Shown here in pieces: positions 20,742-29,991 of a stretch of DNA of 43,533 nt. Under the pieces are notes generated by a model. That model was not told where the DNA came from. It was given only the letters and a program-made list of their open reading frames with translations, and did no database searches. Location of the stretch: assembly GCF_006265165.1 (NCBI RefSeq), contig NZ_VDCH01000020.1, forward strand, positions 1 through 43,533, in the 5' to 3' direction. Position 1 is the first letter of the stretch; the number at the start of each line of letters is the position of its first letter. Made by a program: the position numbers and the translations under genes. The DNA comes from Chlorobaculum thiosulfatiphilum (GTDB taxonomy: Bacteria > Bacteroidota > Chlorobiia > Chlorobiales > Chlorobiaceae).

Positions 20742-20778
20742 GAGAATTATGAATTATGAATTCTGAATTATGAATTGA
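20742..20778. repeat. AATTATGAATT short tandem repeat
   Basis: Units of the form GAATTATGAATT are repeated three to four times right after the typA stop. Shorter versions occur directly after the stops at 14619 and 36239. No coding role is apparent. Confidence 0.6.
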
Positions 20779-20808
20779 AAAGGCTGCTCCGAGTGGGCAG
20801 CCTTTTTT
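20779..20808 (+). terminator. Terminator of typA
   Basis: AAAGGCTGC and GCAGCCTTT form a stem, followed by a T-run (TTTTTT counting the stem's T's), about 40 bases past the typA stop. Confidence 0.85.
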
Positions 20809-20830
20809 GTTGGGTGGGGGAATCGCGAAG

Positions 20831-20872
20831 CATAGGTCGTATAAGTCCTATGGGTCGTATACGACTTATAAG
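20831..20872. repeat. 9-bp-periodic TAT repeat, locus C
   Basis: Consecutive units are CATAGGTCG, TATAAGTCC, TATGGGTCG, TATACGACT and TATAAG. The array ends about 25 bases from the bchX 3' end and lies between convergent typA and bchX. Confidence 0.75.
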
Positions 20873-20896
20873 AGAAGCTGATGCTGGAACTGGTTT

Positions 20897-22024
20897 TTAC
20901 TGCTCGAAAAACAGCTTGCGCATCGCTTTGCGGGCGGTGGCGATGTGGGCTTTCACCTCCTGCTCGCTGAGGCTTTTCAGCTCGGCGATCTCTGTGGGGG
21001 ATTTGCCTTCGACTTCGTGCAGGGTGTAGAGTTCGCGTTCTGGTTCCGGCAGTTTTTCGATGCAGGCAAGCAGGCGCAGGCGTTCGGCGTCAGGCGCGGA
21101 GTCGTTCACCGTGGCTTTGGGGGCCGGTTGCGCGGTGTTGCCGTCAGCGGAGGGGCGGCGGAACAGCTCATCCGCTGTTGCGGCTGCGGGCAGCTCGTCG
21201 CTGACCTCGCCGAAGAGCTTGACGAAATCGCCGAAGCCGAGGCCGCTTGCTTCGCACGGCGTGATGGCGTTGTCGAGAATGTCGGTCGCGAGTTTTTTGA
21301 ACGGCTCGCCGATTGCGGGCAGGCGGACGGCGAAGTCGAAGCTGTCGTCCATGTCACGCGCTTCGAGGTTGTAGGGAACCTTCATCAGCACGTTGATGCC
21401 CGCGGCTTTGGCGTAATTTTCGGCCATGCCGCTGCCGTCGTCGCGGTTGACGATGAGGCCGAGCAGGCGCGAGCGCCCGCCGATGGTGCGGAAGTAGTTG
21501 TTGGCTTGGCAGATGTTGTTCGAGGTGAAGATCGACTGCCGGTCGTTGCTGGTCACCAGAATCACCTCTTCGCTGAGCGAGCGGGCCAGAGGCGTCGCGA
21601 AGCCGCCGCACACCACGTCGCCGAGGAAATCCATCAGAATAATATCGATGTCCCACTCGAAGATGCCGAGCTTTTCGAGCACGTCGAAGCCCGAGATGAT
21701 GCCGCGCCCGCCGCAGCCGCGCCCCACCTGCGGGCCGCCAAGCTCGATGCCGTAGATCGGCTGCGGAAATCCGGGAATGTCGCGCCGGAAGACGATGTCA
21801 CTGATCTCGACCTGCTCGTTTTTCGCGTTCTTTTCGGCGAACACCTCGGTCACCGTGGGCAGCGAAATGCCGCCGAACAGCGAGGTGGTCGAGTCGTGCT
21901 TGGGATCGCAACCGAGCTGCAAAACGCGCTTGTTCATCATGGCGAAGGTCGCGCTGAGGTTCGTGGTCGTGAAGCTCTTGCCGATGCCGCCCTTGCCGTA
22001 AATGGCGATGGTTCTTGGCGCCAT
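20897..22024 (-). CDS. bchX: Chlorophyllide reductase subunit BchX with sigma-r4-like tail
   Basis: BchX is the nitrogenase-iron-protein-like ATPase that supplies electrons to the BchY-BchZ complex reducing ring B in bacteriochlorophyll a synthesis. The product is 375 residues. The P-loop is YGKGGIGKS (residues 9-17). Cluster-ligand Cys104 (GRGCGGRG) and Cys139 (DVVCGGF) are present, as are CDPKHDSTTSLFGG and VTSNDRQSIF. BchX similarity seems to end near residue 285; a linker follows, then about 60 residues (from 312) that resemble sigma-70 region 4: LPEPERELYTLHEVEG, SPTEIAEL, SEQEVKAHIATARKAMRKL. The start at 22024 is chosen because it leaves seven bases after the bchC stop and gives the usual N-terminus; the frame is open further upstream. 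bchY and bchZ are not in the window. Confidence 0.95.
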   Translation of the reverse strand: MAPRTIAIYGKGGIGKSFTTTNLSATFAMMNKRVLQLGCDPKHDSTTSLFGGISLPTVTEVFAEKNAKNEQVEISDIVFRRDIPGFPQPIYGIELGGPQVGRGCGGRGIISGFDVLEKLGIFEWDIDIILMDFLGDVVCGGFATPLARSLSEEVILVTSNDRQSIFTSNNICQANNYFRTIGGRSRLLGLIVNRDDGSGMAENYAKAAGINVLMKVPYNLEARDMDDSFDFAVRLPAIGEPFKKLATDILDNAITPCEASGLGFGDFVKLFGEVSDELPAAATADELFRRPSADGNTAQPAPKATVNDSAPDAERLRLLACIEKLPEPERELYTLHEVEGKSPTEIAELKSLSEQEVKAHIATARKAMRKLFFEQ

Positions 22025-22031
22025 GAGTCGC

Positions 22032-23045
22032 TCAGTGCCCGGTTTTGCAGATTGGAAAGTTCTCGCCCGCCTCGTCGCCATGCTTCCAGTGGATGATCAT
22101 CTTCAGGCAGTCGGGGTCGCCGAAAGCCCGCATGTACGCCGCTTCGAGGTTTTCGTCAACGGTGCACTGGTGGGTGAAAATCTTTTCGGCGTTGATTTTA
22201 CCGGCGGCGATCAGCTCGCGCACCCGACGCAGGTCGCCTTTGGCCCACTGGCGGGCGGCGATGAAGGAGAGTTCCTTGTTGAACGCCTGCGAGTAGTCGA
22301 TGTTCATGCGCTGGTAGTAGCCGCCAAAAATCACCTTGCCGTGGAATTTCAGGAAACGCAACCCGGTTTCGATGGCGCTCATGATGCCGGTGCTGTCGAT
22401 GAGAATATCGAACTCGTGACCCGCCAGCGCTGCCGACACATCCTGCGTTTCCGGGTTGACCTTGATGTCCGCCGTCGAGATGTCGAGCCGCCGCTGGTGC
22501 GGCTCGGTGACCGCCACGAGGCTCGCGCCGAAGCGCTTCGCCAGCTCTGCGGCGAGGATGCCCACCGCGCCCTGGCCGAGCACGAGCACCTTGCGGTTCT
22601 TCACCTCGCCGAGATCGACGATGTGCAGCGCCGTCGCGCCGAGCGGCAGGGCGATGCCGCATTGCGGATTCGAGATGCCGTCGAGCACCGTGATGCTTTC
22701 GACCGGACAGACGATGAACTGCGACGCGCCGCCGAAAGCCGCGTTCACATCCTCGTAGCCGAACGACCCCGCCACATAGGCGAACTTGCCGATCAGCCCC
22801 TGATTGACATGGTCGCCCGCCTTGACGATCCGTCCCACCGTTTCGTAGCCGGGAATGAAGGGAAAGATGAAGGGCGGCGAGGGGATGAGGCCGTTGAGGG
22901 CCATCTTTTCGGTGCCGGTGCTGATGGACGACCACCAGGTTTCAACCAGCACGTCGGTCGAACAGACCGGTTTGAGGGTCACCTCCCGCAGCTCGATCTT
23001 GTTGACGCCGCTGAAGACGATCGCTTTGGACTTTTTGGCTTCCAT
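22032..23045 (-). CDS. bchC: 3-hydroxyethyl bacteriochlorophyllide a dehydrogenase
   Basis: BchC oxidises the 3-hydroxyethyl group to 3-acetyl in late bacteriochlorophyll a synthesis, using NAD+. The 337-residue product is a medium-chain dehydrogenase/reductase. It shows the early WWSSISTGTEKMALNG and GYETVGRIV segments, and the nucleotide-binding VLVLGQGAVGILAAELAKRFG. The zinc-binding cysteine group of classical alcohol dehydrogenases is not evident. It is the middle gene of bchF-bchC-bchX, 20 bases after bchF and seven before bchX. Confidence 0.96.
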   Translation of the reverse strand: MEAKKSKAIVFSGVNKIELREVTLKPVCSTDVLVETWWSSISTGTEKMALNGLIPSPPFIFPFIPGYETVGRIVKAGDHVNQGLIGKFAYVAGSFGYEDVNAAFGGASQFIVCPVESITVLDGISNPQCGIALPLGATALHIVDLGEVKNRKVLVLGQGAVGILAAELAKRFGASLVAVTEPHQRRLDISTADIKVNPETQDVSAALAGHEFDILIDSTGIMSAIETGLRFLKFHGKVIFGGYYQRMNIDYSQAFNKELSFIAARQWAKGDLRRVRELIAAGKINAEKIFTHQCTVDENLEAAYMRAFGDPDCLKMIIHWKHGDEAGENFPICKTGH

Positions 23046-23065
23046 GCTGTGGATGGGTTTACAAA

Positions 23066-23542
23066 TCAGACCGCGCCGCGGGCCTTGAGTTTCTTTTCGT
23101 TATGCTTTTCAAGCAGCAGGCGGATGACGAACTGCGCCGCGTTGATGAGGTAGCTCAGGTAAGCCAGGTAGGCGGTGAGAATGAGAATGTGTTCAGACGG
23201 CTTGATCCAGAAGAAGAGGAAGAAATAGGATACGTGCACGATCATGGCGATGGCGCTGCCGAAATCCTCCCAGAAAAACTCGTGCGCGAAGGCGAATTGC
23301 CCGAATACCTCAAGTTCGAAAAAGCCTCCGGTCACGAAAATCAGCACGAGCATGAAGGTCTTGAGCGCGACGAAGAAGGTCACCCACCAGAAATCGGTGA
23401 TCCAGATGCCCTGCGAATAGAGGTACGTCACCGTCAGACCGGCCAGGAAGATGAGGAACTGGATCGGCGCAAGAATCGCCTGCGAGGTCGTCCACTTGGA
23501 CGCATTTCTTTTTTCAAGCTGTTCCGGTGTATAACGAGGCAT
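23066..23542 (-). CDS. bchF: 3-vinyl bacteriochlorophyllide hydratase BchF
   Basis: BchF hydrates the 3-vinyl group of (bacterio)chlorophyllide to 3-hydroxyethyl, feeding BchC. The 158-residue product is an integral membrane protein with about four hydrophobic segments and the family stretches YTPEQLEKRNASKWT, GGFFELEVFGQFAFA, EFFWEDFGSAIAM and INAAQFVIRLL. The start MPRYTPEQ at 23542 is preferred; the frame is open further upstream. It is the first gene of the operon bchF-bchC-bchX. A related hydratase (BchV) acts on bacteriochlorophyll c precursors; the operon with bchC and bchX supports BchF. Confidence 0.93.
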   Translation of the reverse strand: MPRYTPEQLEKRNASKWTTSQAILAPIQFLIFLAGLTVTYLYSQGIWITDFWWVTFFVALKTFMLVLIFVTGGFFELEVFGQFAFAHEFFWEDFGSAIAMIVHVSYFFLFFWIKPSEHILILTAYLAYLSYLINAAQFVIRLLLEKHNEKKLKARGAV

Positions 23543-23686
23543 GGTGGATGATCGGTTCAGTTCGGTGATGGAAACGGCGCGCATCGCGCGCCAGAACGAC
23601 GGAGAATATAGTAAAATAGGCCGGATGGCAAAACTGGGGGAACGAGGGGTGACTGGACAATTGAATCAAAAGCCCCAGCCTCCTCG

Positions 23687-23722
23687 CGCAAAAGAGCCAC
23701 CGGAAAACTTGACTCTTTTGCG
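23687..23722 (-). terminator. Hairpin downstream of the SulP gene
   Basis: CGCAAAAGAG (23687-23696) and CTCTTTTGCG (23713-23722) are perfect 10-base arms around a 16-base loop that includes CCGGAAAA. It lies about 110 bases past the SulP stop on the minus strand and could terminate that transcript. A sequence relative with the same CCGGAAAA loop core and TTTTGCGTTG flank is at 33073-33110. Confidence 0.65.
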
Positions 23723-23828
23723 TTGCTCTTGGCGTCTTGAGCTATGGGGAAATCACGTATAGCCGGGCGCTCTTCAAGACGATGTTTATCCTGAATGTAT
23801 CGTCTTTGCAATTCAATCGTTCGCTCCT

Positions 23829-25535
23829 CTACTCCTTCTCTCTTTTCACGCTGGCGACGAAACCCGCTGGGCGTCCCTGTACGGGCAGGCCGAGCAGGCT
23901 TCGCGCGCGGTCGAGGGCGTCGTCGATGTTGCCGAAGATGTTCTCCTCGCCGATCTCGTCCGAAAGTCCGTATTGCTGCATGGCGAAGAGCGGCTGGACG
24001 TGAACGCCGGAAAGAATCAGCTTCGTGCCGGTTTTCCGGCTGTCGGAGACCAGCTCCTTCATCATGTTCAGGCCGGTGGCGTCGATGCTCATTACCTTGC
24101 GCATCCTGAGAATCCGGATCGCCGGGGCTTTGCCGACCACGTGCATTGCGTCCTTGAACTTCGAGGCCGCGCCGAAGAAGAAGGGGCCGCTGACCTCGAA
24201 AACGTCCACGCCCGCCGGAATGGCGCGGCTGACGATGGCGTTCGGGTCATCCTCGTCCTCGGCATCTTTCAGCTCGCCGGTGATGACGCCGACGTTGCTC
24301 ATGCTGGCCATGCGCTTCATGAAGAGGATGGCCGAGAGCAGCATTCCCACCTCGATGGCGATGGTGAGGTCGAAAATCACCGTCAGGCCGAAGGTGGTGA
24401 GCAGCACGGCCACGTCGCTTTTCGGGCTTTTCAGCAACTGCCGGAAGACGTGGTGCTCGCTCATGTTCCAAGCGACGACAATCAGAATCGCCGCCAGCGT
24501 CGGCATTGGAATCAGCTTTGCCCACGAGCCGAAAAGGAGCATGATGGCGAGCAGCGTGATGGCGTGAACGATTCCGGCGATTGGCGTGCGCCCGCCGTTC
24601 TTGACGTTGGTCGCCGTGCGGGCAATCGCGCCGGTGACGGGAATGCCGCCAAAGATCGGGGAGACGATATTGGCCACGCCCTGGGCGACCAGCTCCATGT
24701 TCGACTTGTGCCGCGAGCCGATCATGCCGTCGGCCACCACCGCCGAGAGCAGCGCCTCGATGGCTCCAAGAATGGCGATGGTGGTGGCGGGCATGATGAG
24801 GTGGCGGATGGTCGCCATGTCGAGCGACGGAAAGCTCGGCGCGGGAATCGAGGCCGAAATGTCGCCGAAGCGCGTTTCGATGGTATCGACCGGGAGATGC
24901 AGCATCCGCACGGCCAGCGTGGTGACGATGAGGGCGATCAGCGGGCCGGGAATTTTGGTGGAGACCTTCGGCCAGAAGATGATGATGAGCAAGGCTGCCG
25001 CGCCGACCATGATGGTTTCCGGGCTGGCCGTCGGCAGGGCTTTGAAGTAGGCGGCCCACTTTTCGATGAAGTCGGCGGGTACGCTGGCCATTTGCAGGCC
25101 GAGGAAATCCTTGACCTCGCTCGAAAAGATGATGATGGCGATGCCGCTGGTGAAGCCGACCACGACCGGGTAAGGGATGAACTTGATGAGCGAGCCGAGC
25201 TGCGACAGGCCCATGATGATGAGAATCACGCCCGCCATGATGGTGGCGATCATCAGGCCGTTGACGCCGTATTGCTGGACGATGCCGTAGAGAATGACGA
25301 TGAAGGCGCCGGTCGGCCCGCCGATCTGGACGCGGCTACCGCCGAGGAAGGAGATCAAAAACCCGCCGATGACGGCGCTGATGAGGCCCTTTTCGGGCGA
25401 GACGCCAGAGGCGATGGCGAAGGCGATGGCAAGCGGCAGGGCCACGATGCCGACGAGAATTCCGGACACGATGTCGCGGACGAGCTGATGCCTGTTCAGC
25501 TCGGGAAGAACGGTAAACAGTTTGGGTTTGAACAT
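23829..25535 (-). CDS. SulP-family anion transporter with STAS domain
   Basis: The 568-residue product is a SulP/SLC26 inner-membrane transporter, a family that carries sulfate, bicarbonate or other anions. About ten to twelve hydrophobic segments run from residue 20 to about 420. The opening [30 protein letters not shown] and [17 protein letters not shown] are SulP signatures. A cytosolic STAS domain forms the end (about 450-550), with [17 protein letters not shown] and [14 protein letters not shown]. The substrate cannot be read from sequence; [14 protein letters not shown] is common among bacterial SulP proteins including BicA-type bicarbonate carriers. It is monocistronic, with bchF 286 bases downstream. 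Confidence 0.93.
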   Translation of the reverse strand: MFKPKLFTVLPELNRHQLVRDIVSGILVGIVALPLAIAFAIASGVSPEKGLISAVIGGFLISFLGGSRVQIGGPTGAFIVILYGIVQQYGVNGLMIATIMAGVILIIMGLSQLGSLIKFIPYPVVVGFTSGIAIIIFSSEVKDFLGLQMASVPADFIEKWAAYFKALPTASPETIMVGAAALLIIIFWPKVSTKIPGPLIALIVTTLAVRMLHLPVDTIETRFGDISASIPAPSFPSLDMATIRHLIMPATTIAILGAIEALLSAVVADGMIGSRHKSNMELVAQGVANIVSPIFGGIPVTGAIARTATNVKNGGRTPIAGIVHAITLLAIMLLFGSWAKLIPMPTLAAILIVVAWNMSEHHVFRQLLKSPKSDVAVLLTTFGLTVIFDLTIAIEVGMLLSAILFMKRMASMSNVGVITGELKDAEDEDDPNAIVSRAIPAGVDVFEVSGPFFFGAASKFKDAMHVVGKAPAIRILRMRKVMSIDATGLNMMKELVSDSRKTGTKLILSGVHVQPLFAMQQYGLSDEIGEENIFGNIDDALDRARSLLGLPVQGRPAGFVASVKREKE

Positions 25536-26061
25536 TTGCTGGAAATGGTCTGATGTGAAGGAACGGCAGTTCTCTGCAATCCGTTACGGCAAATCGATCA
25601 ATCGCCCGAACGGGTAATGCCCGGAAGGTCTCGACTCTCCAGGATTGATTCGGGTTGACTGGTGTCATAGGGGAGCTTGTCTGGTCAAGCCCGAATCCGC
25701 ATCCGGATTCTCGCGGGGCTTTTCCGGCAAGCGTTGCCAGGTTGGCGCAGGAACTGTCAACTGTTGTACAATGTATGATTTTAACGGAATTATCAATGGC
25801 CGCGCCATAAAATTCCGAAGCCATTTGCGCCTTTTATATTGCGGTGTTACACTACAATAACAGAGAACTGGCCAGCATAAACGCCCGGACGGGTTGCCGC
25901 AGGGAACTCGCGAGACTCTACAATATTTGCTCTTTGTCATCGCGATGACGGAGCACAAGGGTGATCATGATAACTTTGCTGTCAAATCGGACAGCCTCTT
26001 GGGTATGGTGATTCGCAATGATTTTCTCCTCTGTCTATTCCGTTTCTGAACAAGGTATTTC
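25536..26061. other. 526-base intergenic region between divergent transporters
   Basis: No coding frame is supported; the frames that are open on either strand are shadows with no ribosome binding site or family signal. The region must hold the promoters of the SulP gene (minus) and the KefB-type gene (plus). Its one visible structure is the hairpin at 25687-25724. The middle (about 25750-25870) is clearly AT-richer. Confidence 0.5.
25687..25724 (+). other. Strong hairpin with T-tail in the divergent intergenic region
   Basis: Inner arms GAATCCG (25693-25699) and CGGATTC (25704-25710) plus outer arms AAGCCC and GGGCTT form a long stem ending in TTTT on the plus strand. No plus-strand gene ends nearby, so an ordinary terminator role is unclear; an attenuator or a small-RNA end is possible. 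Confidence 0.45.
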
Positions 26062-27843
26062 ATGCATCAGTACGAATTTCTCGGGCAACTGGTCCTGATC
26101 GGGGCGCTTGCCATTGTCAACATTCTCGTGTTCCAGAAGATCCGGATTCCTCCGGTGATCGGCTTGATCTTCACGGGCGTCATGCTCGGGCCGACGGGGT
26201 TCCATGTCATTCGGGACAGCGGGCTGATTTCGACGCTTGCCGAGATGGGCGTCGTGCTGCTCCTTTTTACCATCGGGCTGGAGTTTTCGGTCGATGATCT
26301 GAAAAAGCTCCAGAAGATCGTCCTGTTCGGCGGGACGGCGCAGATTCTGTTGACCGGCCTTGTCGTCGCCCTGTTATCATACTGGCTGATGGATGCTATC
26401 GGCACGTCGGTTGGCAGCAAGGAGGCGCTCGTGCTCGGCTTTTCGTTTTCGGTCAGCAGTACGGCGCTGTGCCTGAAAATTCTCTCCGACCGGGGCGAAA
26501 TCGGTTTCGATCATGGCAGGATCGCTCTTGGCATCCTGATTTTCCAGGACATGGCCATCGTGCCGCTGATGTTCGGATTCAGCTTTCTGACGAGAGGCAG
26601 CTCGATGCCGCTTGAAGCTTCGCTCGAGGAGATTGCGCTCGTTCTGTTGTTCACCATCGGCATGTTCGGCGGGTTCCGGTTCCTGATGCCGAAGATCGTG
26701 CGGGTCATCACCGAGCTTCACGCGGGCGAGGTGCTGGTGCTCGGCGCCTTGGTGCTCTGCTTCGGCGCGGCGTGGCTCGCCTCGCTTATCGGCCTGTCGC
26801 TCGCGCTCGGCGCGTTCATGGCGGGCATGGTGATCGCCAGCACCGACGGAAGCCACCGCATCAGCCGCACCATCGACCCCTTCCGCGAGGCGATGACCAG
26901 CATCTTTTTCGTCTCCGTCGGCCTCTTGCTCGACGTGAACATGATCGAGCTGCCGTGGCTCGTCGCCATCGCCCTGGTGGTGCTGGTGGTCAAAGCGATA
27001 ATTATGACCGGCATTTCGATGGCGCTCGGCTTTTCGCTGCGGGTCAGCCTGATGTCGGGCATGGTGCTGGCGCAAATCGGCGAGTTCTCCTTCGTGCTCG
27101 CCGGAACGGCCCGGAGCGCCGGGCTGCTCGACCAGCACATGTTCCAGTCGATGCTGGCCATCATCGTCGTCACCATGATCGTCACGCCGACGCTGATCGC
27201 CGCCGCGCCGAAGTTCGCCGCCCAGATGGCTCCGGTGTTCGGCTTCATGCCGCTCGCATCCAAGCCCGAACCGAAACAGCCTGCTCGCGCCGCCGCCGGG
27301 CTTATCGCGTGCAGGGGCGAAATTCACGCCGCCATCATCGGATTCGGCCTGATTGGCAGGAACGTCGCCGCCGTGATGAACGCCACGAACCTCGCCTACA
27401 CGGTGCTCGATACCGATCGCAAGACGGTCAAGACGATGCGCCGCCAGGGCGAGCCGCTTTTCTACGGCGACTGCACGGAGCGCAAGTCGCTGTTGCGCAT
27501 CGGCGTCGATCACTCCCGCTCTGTGGTGATCTGCATTCCGGAGATCGACGCCGCCGTTCAGTGCATCCGCCTGGTGCGGGAGATCAATCCCGGGGCGTTC
27601 ATCATCGCGCGCTCCCGCTCGCTTGAATCGGCAAACCGGTTTTACCGCGCCGGAGCCGATGCCGTCGTGACCGAAATCTTCGAGACCTCGATCCAGATGT
27701 TCTCTCAGTTGCTCAAGCATTTCCGGGTCGCACCCGAAACGATTCTGACGCAGCAGGAGATCATCAGGCGTGAAGGCGGCAATATTTTCCGTGAACCGGC
27801 AAGCGACGCGGACGGCTCCGGCAGCGATCCGGCAGTGAAGTGA
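26062..27843 (+). CDS. CPA2 cation:proton antiporter with RCK (TrkA-N) domain, KefB-type
   Basis: The 593-residue product is a monovalent cation:proton antiporter-2 membrane protein. About twelve hydrophobic segments occupy residues 5-390, with conserved GLIFTGVMLGPTG, MGVVLLLFTIGLEFS and FQDMAIVPLMFG. A cytosolic RCK/TrkA-N domain begins near residue 420 with the Rossmann motif AAIIGFGLIGRNVAAVM, then DTDRKTVKTMRRQG and YGDCTERKSLLRIG. The family moves K+ or Na+ against protons and can be gated by nucleotides or glutathione conjugates. The ATG at 26062 is the natural start. Confidence 0.93.
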   Translation: MHQYEFLGQLVLIGALAIVNILVFQKIRIPPVIGLIFTGVMLGPTGFHVIRDSGLISTLAEMGVVLLLFTIGLEFSVDDLKKLQKIVLFGGTAQILLTGLVVALLSYWLMDAIGTSVGSKEALVLGFSFSVSSTALCLKILSDRGEIGFDHGRIALGILIFQDMAIVPLMFGFSFLTRGSSMPLEASLEEIALVLLFTIGMFGGFRFLMPKIVRVITELHAGEVLVLGALVLCFGAAWLASLIGLSLALGAFMAGMVIASTDGSHRISRTIDPFREAMTSIFFVSVGLLLDVNMIELPWLVAIALVVLVVKAIIMTGISMALGFSLRVSLMSGMVLAQIGEFSFVLAGTARSAGLLDQHMFQSMLAIIVVTMIVTPTLIAAAPKFAAQMAPVFGFMPLASKPEPKQPARAAAGLIACRGEIHAAIIGFGLIGRNVAAVMNATNLAYTVLDTDRKTVKTMRRQGEPLFYGDCTERKSLLRIGVDHSRSVVICIPEIDAAVQCIRLVREINPGAFIIARSRSLESANRFYRAGADAVVTEIFETSIQMFSQLLKHFRVAPETILTQQEIIRREGGNIFREPASDADGSGSDPAVK

Positions 27844-27956
27844 CGTTGCGGCATGGCTTCGGTCACTCCTGGAAAGTGGCGCAAAAACTGCGTGCAGTCA
27901 GGATTTTTACCTACATTTAACGGTAGTGTCTCTCTGAAACTTCAGCGTGAAAAGCC

Positions 27957-28913
27957 ATGGATAGCCTGCCGGAGCCATCGTCAGAAAAATTCAGGGCTTA
28001 CCGCCTGAAGCTGCTCGACCAGCTCGAGACCTCCACCCAGGGCGAACGCAACCGCGCCCGGTACGAACTTGGCCTGATGCGAAACAGCCATTTCGTCAGC
28101 GTCGGCGGCCTCTTGCACCACTATCACGATTCCGGCCCAGCCAATCCGGTAGGCACCGTCTTGCTCATCCACGGCTGGGATTGCTGGTGGATGTGGTGGC
28201 ACCGCATCATCCACGAGCTGAACGCGGCGGGCTACCGCACGGTGGCCTACGACATGAAAGGTCACGGCTGGTCGGAGAACGATCCACAGAATCGCTACCA
28301 CATCTCCGACTTCGCGCGCGACCTTGACGGGCTGATCCGGACGATCGGGCTGAAAGATTTGCATATTGCCGCGTTTTCGTTTGGCCCGTTCGTGGCGCTC
28401 GACTATGTCAACAAGTACCCGAACAGCGTCAGATCGATGGTGTTTTTCAACTTCGGCTATCTGCCGAACAACGAATTTATCTCGAAGGCCGCGCCCGCCA
28501 CGATCAATTTCATCTTCAACATCATGATGCGGAAGCTCACCTGGTGGCTTCCGGCCTACATGTTCGCGCGGCTCGCGCTGTCAAGGAATTCGGTCATGAT
28601 GCACGACATCAAGGTCGGCTTCGAGAGCCTCGGTTTCTGCGCTTCGGAGGCCATCGAGCAGACGACCGCGCAGATCACGGCGATGGAGACGACCGGGATG
28701 CTGCCCGAAATGGTGCGGGCTGTCAGGGTGCCCATACTCTTCGCGGCGGGAGAGGGAGATGTGGTCATGACCTGCGAAAATGCCAAAAAATTGCAGGAGA
28801 TGACCCCATCCGGCAGCTACCTCTGCGTGCCGGATTGCGGTCATCTCATCACGCTCGAATTGCCGCAAACGGCGGCGGAGATCGTGCTTCGGCACATCAG
28901 CAGCCATTCGTGA
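27957..28913 (+). CDS. Alpha/beta-hydrolase fold protein
   Basis: The 318-residue product is an alpha/beta hydrolase of unknown substrate. The oxyanion segment is LLIHGWDCWWMWWHRII, unusually rich in tryptophan. The nucleophile elbow reads AFSFG, with alanine in place of the first glycine of GxSxG; the acid lies in AAGEGDVV and the catalytic His in PDCGHLITLELP near the end. In phototrophs such a protein might act on pigments or lipids, but nothing here shows it. It is 113 bases after the antiporter gene, and its 3' end overlaps that of trpF on the opposite strand by 17 bases. Confidence 0.85.
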   Translation: MDSLPEPSSEKFRAYRLKLLDQLETSTQGERNRARYELGLMRNSHFVSVGGLLHHYHDSGPANPVGTVLLIHGWDCWWMWWHRIIHELNAAGYRTVAYDMKGHGWSENDPQNRYHISDFARDLDGLIRTIGLKDLHIAAFSFGPFVALDYVNKYPNSVRSMVFFNFGYLPNNEFISKAAPATINFIFNIMMRKLTWWLPAYMFARLALSRNSVMMHDIKVGFESLGFCASEAIEQTTAQITAMETTGMLPEMVRAVRVPILFAAGEGDVVMTCENAKKLQEMTPSGSYLCVPDCGHLITLELPQTAAEIVLRHISSHS

Positions 28914-29562
28914 GCGAGCGGTCGGCCTCGCGCACCGCTTCGACGAACCGCCGGATCTTCAGCGCATCCTTGACGCCCGGCGACGACTCGACGCCGCTTG
29001 CCGTATCGACGCCCCAGGGGCGCACGAGTCGCACCGCGTCGCCGACGTTCTCCGGCTTCAGCCCGCCCGCCAGCAATGCCCAGCCGACATCGCGCGTCTC
29101 GTCAAACAGCATGGAAGCCGTCGAGGATTCGATGGTATTGCCCGTGCCTCCGGCCATTTCGGCGCTGAACGCATCGAACAGAAATCCCCGGCAACCCGTC
29201 CGTTTCGCGTAACTCCTGACCTCCTCGACGCTGAAACCGGGGCCGGGCCGAAAAACCCGGATCACCCGGACGCCTTCGATCCGCAACGTCTTATCAGCGT
29301 CGTAATCATCCGAATGGAGCTGCGCCGTCTGCAAGCCGCAATAGCGGCAGAGATCGACTATCTCTTCGGGCGACTGCTCGACGAAGACCCCCACGGCGCT
29401 GACGAGCGGCGGAAGCGCGGCGACGATGGCGCGGGCCGCGTCGGCATCGATGCGGCGCGGGCTCTTTCGGCTGAAGTTGAAGCCGAGCGCGTCCGCGCCC
29501 CAGAGCGAGGCTTCGAGGGCGTCTTCGGGGCGGGTGATGCCGCAGATCTTGATTTTCGTCAT
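28897..29562 (-). CDS. trpF: Phosphoribosylanthranilate isomerase
   Basis: TrpF isomerises phosphoribosylanthranilate to the 1-deoxyribulose form in tryptophan synthesis. The 221-residue product has the N-terminal KICGITRPEDALEASLWGADALGFNF with the catalytic Cys, the general-acid Asp in LFDAFSAEMAGGTGN, and the closing LAGGLKPENVGDAVRLVRPWGVDTASGVESSPGVKD of a TIM barrel. It stands apart from other trp genes and converges with the hydrolase gene, overlapping its last 17 bases. Confidence 0.97.
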   Translation of the reverse strand: MTKIKICGITRPEDALEASLWGADALGFNFSRKSPRRIDADAARAIVAALPPLVSAVGVFVEQSPEEIVDLCRYCGLQTAQLHSDDYDADKTLRIEGVRVIRVFRPGPGFSVEEVRSYAKRTGCRGFLFDAFSAEMAGGTGNTIESSTASMLFDETRDVGWALLAGGLKPENVGDAVRLVRPWGVDTASGVESSPGVKDALKIRRFVEAVREADRSLTNGC

Positions 29563-29711
29563 GAGCGAGACTGAATGTTCGTTACAGAAAGTTGAACAGA
29601 AAGGTAAAAAAGCCCGCGCGGTTTTTCACGCTTCATTCAGGCTTCGGGTTGTGTTTTAAGCTATTTATCCGTATAATTCAAGCCGTTTTCAGAACGATCT
29701 CTTCCGAACGA

Positions 29712-29783
29712 TGGGGCGTCGCCAAGTGGTAAGGCATCGGCCTTTGGAGCCGACATTCGCAGGTTCGAATCCTGCCGCCCCAG
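29712..29783 (+). tRNA. tRNA-Gln (UUG)
   Basis: A full cloverleaf folds in 72 bases. The acceptor stem is TGGGGCG with CGCCCCA, the anticodon stem TCGGC/GCCGA closes the loop CTTTGGA with anticodon TTG, and the T arm holds GGTTCGAATCC. The U at position 1 is typical of bacterial tRNA-Gln. CCA is not encoded in full; the genomic sequence continues GCAAGA. Confidence 0.95.
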
Positions 29784-29991
29784 CAAGACAGTCGGACGCC
29801 ATTTCGTCCGGCTACCGTTCCGCCACCTTTCAGGGCGACGCTTTTTGCCCCGTGATTACCGTGTCAAAATCATCCCGACAGATAACAGCGCCGTTCGTCA
29901 GCCCATCGCTCGCCATCTTCTTGAAATCCATTCCAGTCCGTTGTCTCTTTTCAGGAATTCCATTGAACAGAACCGACGTTACCATTGAACC

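Noticed and set aside
23973-25553. 526-codon frame opposite the SulP gene
   Set aside because: It is a His/Asp/Arg-rich shadow of a clear membrane protein on the other strand.
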